Positions 16,008 to 22,823 of a stretch of DNA of 25,255 nucleotides are shown here, piece after piece. The first letter of the stretch is position 1, and each line of letters begins with the position of its first letter. The stretch covers positions 1 to 25,255 of the forward strand of contig CALKWT010000008.1 in NCBI GenBank assembly GCA_938003885.1, read 5' to 3'. The stretch comes from an uncultured Balneolaceae bacterium (GTDB lineage: Bacteria; Bacteroidota; Rhodothermia; Balneolales; Balneolaceae). Position numbers and translations under genes: made by a program. A model generated the notes under the pieces. That model was given only the letters and a program-made list of their open reading frames with translations, did no database searches and was not told the DNA's origin.

Positions 16008-16886
16008 TCAGAGGTGTCGTTCTGCATGATAAGAGGAGCGGACAAGCGGGCCGCTTTCCACATGTTCCAGGCCCAGGGCTTCTCCGATCTGCTTGTATTC
16101 AGCAAATTGATCAGGATGAATCCACTCCACTACCGGGTGATGCATTTTGGTCGGCTGCATATACTGCCCGATGGTCAGAACATCTACTTGATGATCTACA
16201 CAATCCTGCATCAGCTGAATCACCTCCTCGCGTGTCTCGCCGAGTCCAACCATAATACCGGTTTTTGTGCGCAGGCCCTGCTGCTTGCAGCGTTTTAGCA
16301 ACTCCAGAGATCTTTCATATTTTGCCTGTGGCCGAACGGTTCTGTAGAGTCGGGGAACGGTTTCCAGGTTGTGGCTCAGCACATCCGGGGGCGTATCGAT
16401 CACGATCTGAAGTGCATCCCAAACCCCTCTGAAATCAGGGATCAGCGATTCAATTGTCACTCCGCTGATGGTTTTTCGCAACTCTTTGTGGCATTCGGCA
16501 AAAATTGGAGCACCGCCATCTTTTCTTTCATCACGGTTGACCGAGGTCAACACCACGTGTTTTAGTTGCATTTTTGCGGCTGCATCTGCCACCCTTTTGG
16601 GTTCTTCCCAATCCAGACCCTGCATCGGCCGGCCGGTCTTTACCGCACAGAACGAGCAGGAACGGGTGCAGACATCCCCCAGTATCATAAAAGTGGCTGT
16701 ACCAGCCCCCCAGCACTCACCCATATTGGGGCATCTGGCTTCAGAGCAAACGGTGTTCAGGTTGTGTTTACGGATGGTGTCCGCCACTTCCCTGAACTTT
16801 TCTCCCGAAGGTAGCTTCACCCGGAGCCAGTCGGGCCGGCGTCCGCCAGGAGTACTTTTTTCTACGACATTAAGTTCTTTGATCAT
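16008..16886 (-). CDS. lipA: Lipoyl synthase
   Basis: A 292-residue radical-SAM enzyme that inserts two sulfur atoms into octanoyl chains on lipoyl domains of dehydrogenase complexes. The auxiliary [4Fe-4S] ligands are Cys47, Cys52 and Cys58 (CSEARCPNMGECW). The radical-SAM cluster ligands are Cys73, Cys77 and Cys80 (CTRSCSFC). The C-terminal RSSYHA (283-288) supplies the serine that ligates the auxiliary cluster. All required residues are present and the length is typical. The ATG at 16886 has AAGG about eight bases upstream. It follows lipB by 11 bases, giving a lipBA operon. The Fe-S carrier gene further along the same strand may supply its clusters. Confidence 0.98.
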   Translation of the reverse strand: MIKELNVVEKSTPGGRRPDWLRVKLPSGEKFREVADTIRKHNLNTVCSEARCPNMGECWGAGTATFMILGDVCTRSCSFCAVKTGRPMQGLDWEEPKRVADAAAKMQLKHVVLTSVNRDERKDGGAPIFAECHKELRKTISGVTIESLIPDFRGVWDALQIVIDTPPDVLSHNLETVPRLYRTVRPQAKYERSLELLKRCKQQGLRTKTGIMVGLGETREEVIQLMQDCVDHQVDVLTIGQYMQPTKMHHPVVEWIHPDQFAEYKQIGEALGLEHVESGPLVRSSYHAERHL

Positions 16887-16897
16887 AACGCTGCCTT

Positions 16898-17653
16898 TTA
16901 TATCTGAGCTTTCTGATTATTCTTAAGAAGATACGGAATATGATGGATGGGTTCCTTCCCGATTGATTCCTGGACAGGATCCATGTTGAAGAGATCACAT
17001 AAATGAAGGGTAAGAGAACTTTTTACTCGATTGAGATCGGGTGCCCGTCCCAATACTTTTTCCATGCTCGTTACCTTTTTTCCGGTTAGTCCGCACGGTA
17101 CAATGTAATCGAAGTAATTGAGGTCTGTAGAGACGTTTAACGCCAGGCCATGCATGGTAACCCATCTGGAACAGCGGATTCCCATTGCACAGATTTTTTC
17201 GTCACCCACCCATACCCCCGTAAGTCCTTTAACCCTGCCTGCCCCAATATTAAAATCGGCACAGGTCCTGATGACGGCTTCTTCCAGAAACCGGAGATAT
17301 TTATGCATGTCTGTGAAGTGGTTTTCCAGATCGATAATAGGATAGGCAACCAGCTGACCCGGGCCGTGATAGGTAATATCACCGCCCCGGTCGATATGAA
17401 TGAACTCTGCGTGGATTTTAGCCAGTTCAGCAATTCCCTGAAGCAGATTATTATAATTCCCGCTCTTCCCGAGGGTATAAACATGTGGGTGCTCCACATA
17501 AAACAGCATGTCCGGGGGGGCGGGCTGGTTTAAGTCCTCCCCGTTTTTGTTCAATTTTCTATCGATCAACAGGCGCTGAGCCTTCTTTTGAAGATCCCAG
17601 ACCGGTCTGTACTCCGCTTTTCCAAGATCAACTATTGAGATCTTTCTTTTCAT
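16898..17653 (-). CDS. lipB: Lipoate-protein ligase B (octanoyltransferase)
   Basis: A 251-residue cytoplasmic enzyme that moves octanoate from acyl carrier protein to lipoyl domains, making the substrate of LipA. The family signature RGGDITYHGPGQL lies at 89-101. The active-site pair is Lys153 (in DEKICAMG) and Cys187 (in VPCGLTGK). ALNVSTDLNYF at 171-181 also matches. It is a little longer than the usual 210-230 residues because of a central linker (residues 35-47) and a C-terminal tail. The start is ATG 17653; the preceding bases show no strong Shine-Dalgarno. It is first in the lipB-lipA pair, with a 274-base gap upstream to the DEAD-like gene. Confidence 0.97.
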   Translation of the reverse strand: MKRKISIVDLGKAEYRPVWDLQKKAQRLLIDRKLNKNGEDLNQPAPPDMLFYVEHPHVYTLGKSGNYNNLLQGIAELAKIHAEFIHIDRGGDITYHGPGQLVAYPIIDLENHFTDMHKYLRFLEEAVIRTCADFNIGAGRVKGLTGVWVGDEKICAMGIRCSRWVTMHGLALNVSTDLNYFDYIVPCGLTGKKVTSMEKVLGRAPDLNRVKSSLTLHLCDLFNMDPVQESIGKEPIHHIPYLLKNNQKAQI

Positions 17654-17805
17654 AGGTCCAAAATAAGAAACTTTTACGGAGAGAGTTTAATGAATCACAT
17701 GATTCCTATTTGCCGGTGTCGGCGGCCTCTCTCTGCACTACAGCTAAACCAACAATCCGGAGAGTTGTTTAGAACTGTATCTGTTGAGTGGCCGGCCGGT
17801 AAAGT

Positions 17806-17842
17806 GATAGATCCACCGGATCAAGTCTCAGGCGGATCTATC
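17806..17842. repeat. 9-bp perfect inverted repeat downstream of the DEAD-like gene
   Basis: GATAGATCC (17806-17814) and GGATCTATC (17834-17842) form perfect 9-bp arms around 19 bases. It sits 86 bases past the DEAD-like stop codon on the minus strand and upstream of lipB. There is no T tract after it on the minus strand. It could be a weak or factor-dependent terminator or an operator for lipB; the sequence does not decide. Confidence 0.4.
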
Positions 17843-17927
17843 TGATGTTAACTGTCTTTCCAAAGCTTCCAGGAACTATTTGCCGTCATTTTCTTTTTGT
17901 AAATCTGAACGGGTAACGGCCTTACGG

Positions 17928-19325
17928 TTATCCAAATAACTTTTTGAAAAAGCCTACAATACCTTTTTTCTCTTTTTCCGGAGTTCCTGTACGCCCGCCT
18001 TCAAGTTGATCAAACGTAGGCCGAGGCAATCCTTTGTAGGGTTTTTCTTTGCTACGGCCACGGTCTCTTTGACTTCGCCTGGGAGTGTGCTTCTCCGATT
18101 TGTGCCGTTTCTGCCTGGTGGCCGCCGGCTTGGCCGATCTACGGCTGCCTGAGGAGTCTGAGACTTTCTCTTTTACACTTTTCGGGAGAGGGATCTCTTC
18201 CGGAGCGTATCCCAGAGAATCGCACAAGCTCTGGATACTACTGCGATCCTGTCGCGATACAAGACTGATAATCCTGGTTGCTTTTCCTTTCCCGACAAGC
18301 TCGGCGCGGTCTTTGTACTCAGCGACCTCTTCAGGTACATCGTAATTTATAACCTGAGTAACATTGTCAATATCCAGTTTTACCGCATTCATATCGCCGG
18401 CAATCAGGTGATTTACATTCCCCGTTACAAAGCGCTCAAATCGTTCCTTGAACGTGCTGTCATCCAGCTCTCCATGAATACTGACAGCCCGTTTTCCGTT
18501 TTTCCTGAAAATTTTATAGAGTCTGTCCGCTGTTTTCCGCGAGGCAGTAAAAATGACAACAGAATCCGTAGGTGTCGATTCCAGATGTGCCATCAGCGTC
18601 GATATTTTAGAACGTGGCGGCACATTGATATAATACTGGGTAAGTGAGCTGGTAATTACAGGTTGACTAGAAGGCTTCTCCTCTGCTTTGGGTTGCTTCT
18701 CCGGTTGTTTCTTCTTAAGGGTGACAAGGGACGGATTGGTAAGGATCTGAGCTTCCGCATCCCGTATTTTTTTACTGTCCTTCTCCGCTGTCAATATCCT
18801 CTGACACTTTCCGATGATCCGGTTAGAGATGGTTTCAACCGGCCCCCACTCTTCAATGAGATCCGCCTGATCCACAACCAGTTGCTGAACCTCCCGGAAG
18901 ATCACTCTGTTATGTTCCAGAATTTCAGCAAGCCTGCCCGGTGTGGCAACAAGAATGACGGGCCCGGCAGAAATTGTGGCAGATTGTTCGTCCCGGTTTC
19001 CTTCACCCGTAATACAGGCACTTTCAATAGAAGCGTGATATCCTACTGCCCAAATCCACTCATCCAGCTCTTTTGCCCTCTTCGGATCAGCTGCCAATAG
19101 AATGGCACGCGTGCCCTGTCGGCGTTCGGTTTTTGAGATCTCATTCAGCAGAGAGGACAGATATCCGATTTCTGGCTTATCTGATGTCCGGGTGTTGATT
19201 ACAAGGTCTTTTTTCTCTTTTACAGCATTAAATATTTTCTTTTGTAACAGGGTGGGACTATCAACTTTCATATCCTGCAGCCCCTTCAGAATATTTGAAC
19301 TTAGTCGAAATTGATTAAACGACAA
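17928..19325 (-). CDS. Catalytically degenerate DEAD-box RNA helicase-like protein (pseudo-helicase)
   Basis: A 465-residue protein with the two RecA-like lobes of a DEAD-box helicase but eroded catalytic motifs. Retained features are a Q-motif-like PTLLQKKIF (24-32), ATPGRL (127-132, motif Ib), VVIFTASRKTADRL (256-269, motif IV) and VTQVINYDVPEE (322-333). Changed features are GSGKT to about TSDKP (47-51), DEAD to DQAD (152-155), SAT to TAE (179-181), the motif V ARG to AVK (314-316), and HRIGRTGR to DRAELVGK (339-346). ATP hydrolysis and unwinding are therefore unlikely. A basic, Ser/Arg/Lys-rich tail (about 388-465) ends GFFKKLFG and could bind RNA. The start is TTG 19325, supported by GAGGTGA four bases upstream and an in-frame stop just before. 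The frame is intact over its full length, so it is not a decaying gene. Its role is unknown. Confidence 0.85.
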   Translation of the reverse strand: MSFNQFRLSSNILKGLQDMKVDSPTLLQKKIFNAVKEKKDLVINTRTSDKPEIGYLSSLLNEISKTERRQGTRAILLAADPKRAKELDEWIWAVGYHASIESACITGEGNRDEQSATISAGPVILVATPGRLAEILEHNRVIFREVQQLVVDQADLIEEWGPVETISNRIIGKCQRILTAEKDSKKIRDAEAQILTNPSLVTLKKKQPEKQPKAEEKPSSQPVITSSLTQYYINVPPRSKISTLMAHLESTPTDSVVIFTASRKTADRLYKIFRKNGKRAVSIHGELDDSTFKERFERFVTGNVNHLIAGDMNAVKLDIDNVTQVINYDVPEEVAEYKDRAELVGKGKATRIISLVSRQDRSSIQSLCDSLGYAPEEIPLPKSVKEKVSDSSGSRRSAKPAATRQKRHKSEKHTPRRSQRDRGRSKEKPYKGLPRPTFDQLEGGRTGTPEKEKKGIVGFFKKLFG

Positions 19326-20124
19326 TGGTTCACCTCACGTAAATTTAATTCAATATTTCAATTCATTCAGAAACCCATATCAGGGAATCCGCCCTCCGGA
19401 TCCTCTCCCTGTGCCTACCTCTCAATCATATAGTAAAAAAAGAGTCATAACAGGGTTAAACAAACCTGGAGGTGTTATCAGTCGCTCAAAAAACCGGAAC
19501 TTCTGTTCTGGCAGATAAGTTGCAGGCAAAATACCATTGAAATGCATGAAGCAAAGGTGCGCCTCATGGATAAATCTGAATCAAACTGCCAGAAAAATTA
19601 ATACATGACTGGTAGCAGGACAGCCTGAAGAATTTACAAAGACTTACGGGACTCTCCTGTTCCGGTTCTATTATTAATATACACTATAAAATAATATGAA
19701 CAGATGGCATTTATCAAATAGTATAGCTATTAATTATTCGAAGGGCCGTTTGCACTGTATATGCAATGGACTTGTTCAAGCTATTGGGCATGCAATCAGG
19801 CTGGCCGATGCGGCCTTCAGGAAGAGAAAAAAGCTTTCACCGCGGCACCATAACGATTTCCGAAATGCAAATGACCCACTTTCAGCCACCTCAAGTACTT
19901 TTAAAGGGGATATCGTGTGCAAAAAAACTCTATTTTACGACTCCTGAAGAGTCACCGGAACCTGCCGGGCTGCTTCGGTGTTTCAGTAGGAGGACTCTGC
20001 TCATTACTCATAGTCAATGGACGGGTCACCTTAGACATAGCGTGGATACCATAATCCGTGCTGTGTCGTGTACGATTGCCATCTATAACGATCTCAACTA
20101 AACTATAAACTATAAAAGAATACT
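19326..20124. other. 799-base gap between two divergent degenerate-enzyme genes
   Basis: No gene can be supported here. It is AT-rich in places (19660-19740). Two short plus-strand reading frames (19696-19947 and 19766-20101) overlap each other and have compositions unlike real proteins. Visible structure includes TTCTGGCAG (19506-19514) with its exact complement CTGCCAGAA (19586-19594), a TTGCA-CTGTATA-TGCAA palindrome around 19749-19765, and a tandem AACTATA repeat just before the SRAP-like start. The gap must hold the promoters of both flanking genes and is far longer than the other intergenic spaces. Confidence 0.5.
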
Positions 20125-20757
20125 ATGCTGATCAGTCTTGCATCCTATTTCAGAAAAATTGAACTCGAAAGTTTTTTCGGATCGTCTTTCGCAGAGGACA
20201 CCTTGCCGGAGCCTCACTACAACCAAAGGCCGGGTCATCCACTGGTGACGGTTTCGTCAGGAAACAGTTCCGGAGATCTGGAACTTTCCGAGATGAGGTG
20301 GGGTGTGGAGGATAGGACTGATAAAGGGGCCGGGAGTGCGGTAGAGCGGATTAAATCGGATGAAGATCCTCTTTCAAGGCCCGGCAGTTCACCTTGTGTT
20401 GTGCCTGTAAACGGCTTTTACATGTGGAAAAATGGGGATATAAAGGATCAGCCCTTTTTTGTCAGAATGATGAATCTTCCCTTTATGCCTGTTGCCGCCG
20501 TTGCCAGGCAGGGCTCCCTGCAGCTTCTGTTGACCAGTGCCAACACCCTGGTGGCTCCCATGTCTGAAGTGATGCCGCTTGTACTTCCGGCAGATTTGGC
20601 TCTAAATTGGATAAAAAAGGAAGCACCGCTGACGGAGTTGGCAGACCGGGCGGATAAAGCTTTCTCTATTACGGATTTTACTGTTTTAAAGGTGAGTAAA
20701 AAAGTGAGTGATCCGTCAAATAACAGACCCGATCTGATCCAGCCTCTTCCTAAGTAG
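20125..20757 (+). CDS. SRAP/YedK-like protein lacking the catalytic residues (pseudo-SRAP)
   Basis: A 210-residue full-length relative of the SOS-response-associated peptidase (SRAP; YedK, HMCES) family, which shields abasic sites in single-stranded DNA by a covalent link through Cys2. Retained landmarks are HYNQRP (31-36, family YNxAP), MRWGV (57-61), CVVPVNGFYMW (91-101, family CLxPxxGFYEW) and VAPMSEVMPLVL (143-154, family VAxIHxRMPVIL). The residues that do the chemistry are gone: the protein begins MLIS instead of MCGR, so Cys2 is absent; the GFYEW Glu is Met100; the His of IHxRMP is Ser147; and the NARxE segment is unrecognisable. An in-frame TAA at 20113 rules out an upstream MCGR start. 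It overlaps the mscS-like gene tail to tail by eight bases. It may bind DNA without crosslinking; the role is unknown. Confidence 0.82.
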   Translation: MLISLASYFRKIELESFFGSSFAEDTLPEPHYNQRPGHPLVTVSSGNSSGDLELSEMRWGVEDRTDKGAGSAVERIKSDEDPLSRPGSSPCVVPVNGFYMWKNGDIKDQPFFVRMMNLPFMPVAAVARQGSLQLLLTSANTLVAPMSEVMPLVLPADLALNWIKKEAPLTELADRADKAFSITDFTVLKVSKKVSDPSNNRPDLIQPLPK

Positions 20758-21736
20758 GCAGCGAATCTGTTCTGTCCTCTTTTCTTTCACCCTGGTATAC
20801 CCGGAGGGTATCGTGCGCGAAATGGATCTCTTTCTCCTCTTTGAACCGGTCTAAAATGTCCTCCCAGATCAGCTGATTCAGCCCCCGGGTCTTTCTGGGG
20901 TCTGCCAGGTGCCGGACGGTCAGCCGGATGCCGTTACCTTTGGCTTCTGTATAGACGATGGGGGTCAGGTTTCTGTAGTGAATTAAATAAGATCGTTGCG
21001 CCCTGCGAAGCTGTTCTTCTGCATCCGCTACGTAATCCTTCGAGTGGCTATTCACAATCTCTTCAATGATGGACTTGGCCTTGCGCCAATCACTCTCGAA
21101 GGTGAGGGTGACAGGAACTTCATTCCAGATGAAGTTAAAGTTACTGGTGTAGTTGGCAATCGTTTCACGCAGAATATAATGATTAGGAATATGTATCACC
21201 CGTCCGGTACTTTGATCCGCTTCTACCCAATTCCCTATCTCTAGGATGGTAAATTTAAAAAAACGGATATCGATCACATCTCCATGGTGCTCAACAATTT
21301 GGATGCGGTCTCCTAATTCAAACGGCTTTTTGAAAATTATAAACATCCATCCCGCAATGTCAGAAACAGGATCACGAAGGGCAATGGCGAGACCCGCTGT
21401 GAGTAATCCAAGGAAAGTAGCCAGGGAGGTCATCCCTGTAAACCAGATTCTGCCGATCAGCAGGAATCCGATAAAACTGCCGATATAAGCCAATCTTTTC
21501 CGCCATCTGTAAAGGATGACACTGTCGTTAGTTCGGCGGTAGATAATACGGAGAAGGACATAGCGAAGAATAATCAGAACGACAAGGATAACTATGGTTT
21601 CCAGGATTCTGGAAAATTGAAAGAAATCTATCTGAAGCAGGGTTTCTACAGCTGTTTGCGCTTCTTTTTGCAGATTTGTGTCGTTAAATTGCATCTTGTC
21701 CAAGTTTATGTAATAGCCCGCGATCAATGACTCCAT
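20750..21736 (-). CDS. MscS-family mechanosensitive channel
   Basis: A 328-residue inner-membrane channel that should open under membrane tension to release osmolytes. Hydrophobic helices lie at about 43-65, 82-98 and 103-120. The third, with glycine and alanine spacing (FLGLLTAGLAIALRDP), is the pore-lining helix. It is followed by the family signature GWMFIIFKKPFELGDRIQI at 129-147 and a beta-rich cytoplasmic domain with VIHIPNHYIL. Length is near that of E. coli MscS (286), with a longer C-terminal tail. The start is ATG 21736; ATG 21694 is an alternative with GGA four bases upstream. The gene overlaps the SRAP-like gene by eight bases in convergent orientation and is divergent from secG. 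Confidence 0.93.
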   Translation of the reverse strand: MESLIAGYYINLDKMQFNDTNLQKEAQTAVETLLQIDFFQFSRILETIVILVVLIILRYVLLRIIYRRTNDSVILYRWRKRLAYIGSFIGFLLIGRIWFTGMTSLATFLGLLTAGLAIALRDPVSDIAGWMFIIFKKPFELGDRIQIVEHHGDVIDIRFFKFTILEIGNWVEADQSTGRVIHIPNHYILRETIANYTSNFNFIWNEVPVTLTFESDWRKAKSIIEEIVNSHSKDYVADAEEQLRRAQRSYLIHYRNLTPIVYTEAKGNGIRLTVRHLADPRKTRGLNQLIWEDILDRFKEEKEIHFAHDTLRVYQGERKEDRTDSLPT

Positions 21737-21962
21737 TCACGTGACTGAAGCATAAGGGTAAATGATCGCTATTTGTTGTGAAATGTTTTCCCTTCACTAT
21801 TAGCGGCTCTCTCAACAGAGTTCGGTTTAAGGGAGTACATTACGGGCATGGTGAATGGATATGGAGTCGTGATTCTCTTCACATACTAAAACTAATTACT
21901 TTGTTAAAAGTATAAATAGTGATATTTTTAAACTCTTTGCAATAATCTGACGGAAATATTTT

Positions 21963-22328
21963 ATGTTATACGGAATTATCATTTCACTGATCACTATCAT
22001 CTGCTTCCTGTTAATCGTTGTCATTCTGTTGCAGCCGGGGCAGAAAGAGGGACTTTCCGGCGGACTCGCAGCTGGGATGGCAGGAGGGGCTTCCATGGGT
22101 GCCCGAAGAACAGCGGATCTGCTTTCTAAAACGACTTCGATTCTGGCTGCTCTGTTTTTGAGTCTGAGTGTTTTGGCCAACTTCGCCATCGACAGGGATG
22201 ATGCTACTCAAAGTACGATCCAGCAGTCTGGCCTGGGAGGCGAGCCTATAGAGCAGTTCGATTTTTCAGTTCCTTCCGAAACCGAATCTGCTGTCCCGCA
22301 ACAGGAAGAGTTTGAGATAGAAGAGTAA
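21963..22328 (+). CDS. secG: Preprotein translocase subunit SecG
   Basis: A 121-residue inner-membrane subunit of the SecYEG translocon that assists protein export. It has two transmembrane segments (about 3-23 and 54-74) separated by the conserved glycine-rich loop with LLQPGQKEGLSGGLAAG and GASMGARRTADLLSKTT. The last 45 residues form a long acidic, Gln/Glu-rich cytosolic or periplasmic tail, common in Bacteroidota-like SecG proteins. A GGAA lies about eight bases before the ATG. It is divergent from the mscS-like gene and followed by a structured 3' region and a clear intrinsic terminator, which suggests a single-gene transcript. Confidence 0.96.
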   Translation: MLYGIIISLITIICFLLIVVILLQPGQKEGLSGGLAAGMAGGASMGARRTADLLSKTTSILAALFLSLSVLANFAIDRDDATQSTIQQSGLGGEPIEQFDFSVPSETESAVPQQEEFEIEE

Positions 22329-22433
22329 CCTTTGATTTTGAAAGACCTTGCAACTCCGTGGGTCTGATGGCGGATGGATCTCCGAAGCATTCAGAGGTGA
22401 GCATCCGTAAGCGGAGGGGCTGTTACGAAAATG

Positions 22434-22466
22434 AGCTCTGGTTGTATCACGATCAGAGCTTTTTTT
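22434..22466 (+). terminator. Intrinsic terminator downstream of secG
   Basis: AGCTCTG (22434-22440) and CAGAGCT (22454-22460) form a perfect 7-bp stem with a 13-base loop. T residues run from 22460 to 22466. This is a classical Rho-independent terminator for secG, about 105 bases past its stop. On the minus strand the same hairpin is followed by CATTTTCG, so it may also act weakly for the DUF3820 gene. Confidence 0.85.
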
Positions 22467-22504
22467 ATGGGTAGATCCCGTCGTGAGGAGAGTGCGGGAG
22501 GAGA

Positions 22505-22735
22505 CTACCCTCTGTTCCGGTATTGGGAAACAATCGGGGAGAGAATGCTCTCCAGGCCATTTGTCTTAATCACGTGCATCGTGGCGAGAAATTGCCCCAG
22601 CTCGCCGGATGGAAAGCCCTGTCGGTTCATCCACTCCAGGTAAGAGACGGGCAGTTCGGTAATATATCGGGTTTCAAAACGGCCGTAAGGCATTCTGGCC
22701 TGAACAAGTTTAATCAAAAAGTTTCGGTCAACCAT
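22505..22735 (-). CDS. DUF3820 family protein
   Basis: A 76-residue small cytoplasmic protein. The sequence follows the DUF3820 pattern closely: a short helix (DRNFLIKLVQARMPYGRF), then ITELPVSYLEWMNRQGFP, then GELGQFLATMHVIKTNGLE. In this family the segment MP(Y/F)G(K/R)(Y/F) ... LPxxYLxWxxxxGFPxGxLG is conserved. Molecular function is not established; the Pfam label refers to a putative quorum-sensing-regulated virulence factor. The ATG at 22735 has GAGGG eight bases upstream, and that Shine-Dalgarno is buried in an 11-bp hairpin. It follows the baeRF-type gene by 88 bases on the same strand, so both may share a transcript. Confidence 0.85.
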   Translation of the reverse strand: MVDRNFLIKLVQARMPYGRFETRYITELPVSYLEWMNRQGFPSGELGQFLATMHVIKTNGLESILSPIVSQYRNRG

Positions 22736-22743
22736 ACGATAAG

Positions 22744-22776
22744 CCCTCTTCTGAAAGCAGAGTCTTCAGAAGAGGG
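22744..22776 (-). promoter_or_regulatory. Hairpin that sequesters the DUF3820 ribosome binding site
   Basis: Plus-strand CCCTCTTCTGA (22744-22754) and TCAGAAGAGGG (22766-22776) are perfect complements with an 11-base loop. On the minus-strand transcript the 3' arm contains the AGAGGG Shine-Dalgarno, which ends eight bases before the ATG. The stem can shift to include AGCCC/GGGCT with a two-base bulge. It lacks a U tract, so it looks like a translational control element or processing site between the baeRF-type gene and DUF3820. Confidence 0.6.
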
Positions 22777-22823
22777 GGCTATTTCATTGCATATCGGTTT
22801 CGATTCGATCAGTGCGCTCCATA

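Noticed and set aside
19752..19765. CTGTATATGCA considered as a LexA box for the SRAP-like gene
   Set aside because: Only the left half resembles the E. coli consensus, the right half lacks ACAG, and it lies about 360 bases from the start codon.
19696..20101. Two overlapping plus-strand reading frames (83 and 111 codons) before the SRAP-like gene
   Set aside because: They overlap in different frames, have no recognisable domain, odd compositions (many Ser, Arg, His) and no good ribosome sites. I treat the region as non-coding.
22401..22466. GGAGGGGCTG segment before the secG terminator considered as part of a SAM-type riboswitch
   Set aside because: Only a short stretch resembles the motif, the rest of the conserved core is missing, and there is no downstream gene on that strand to regulate.
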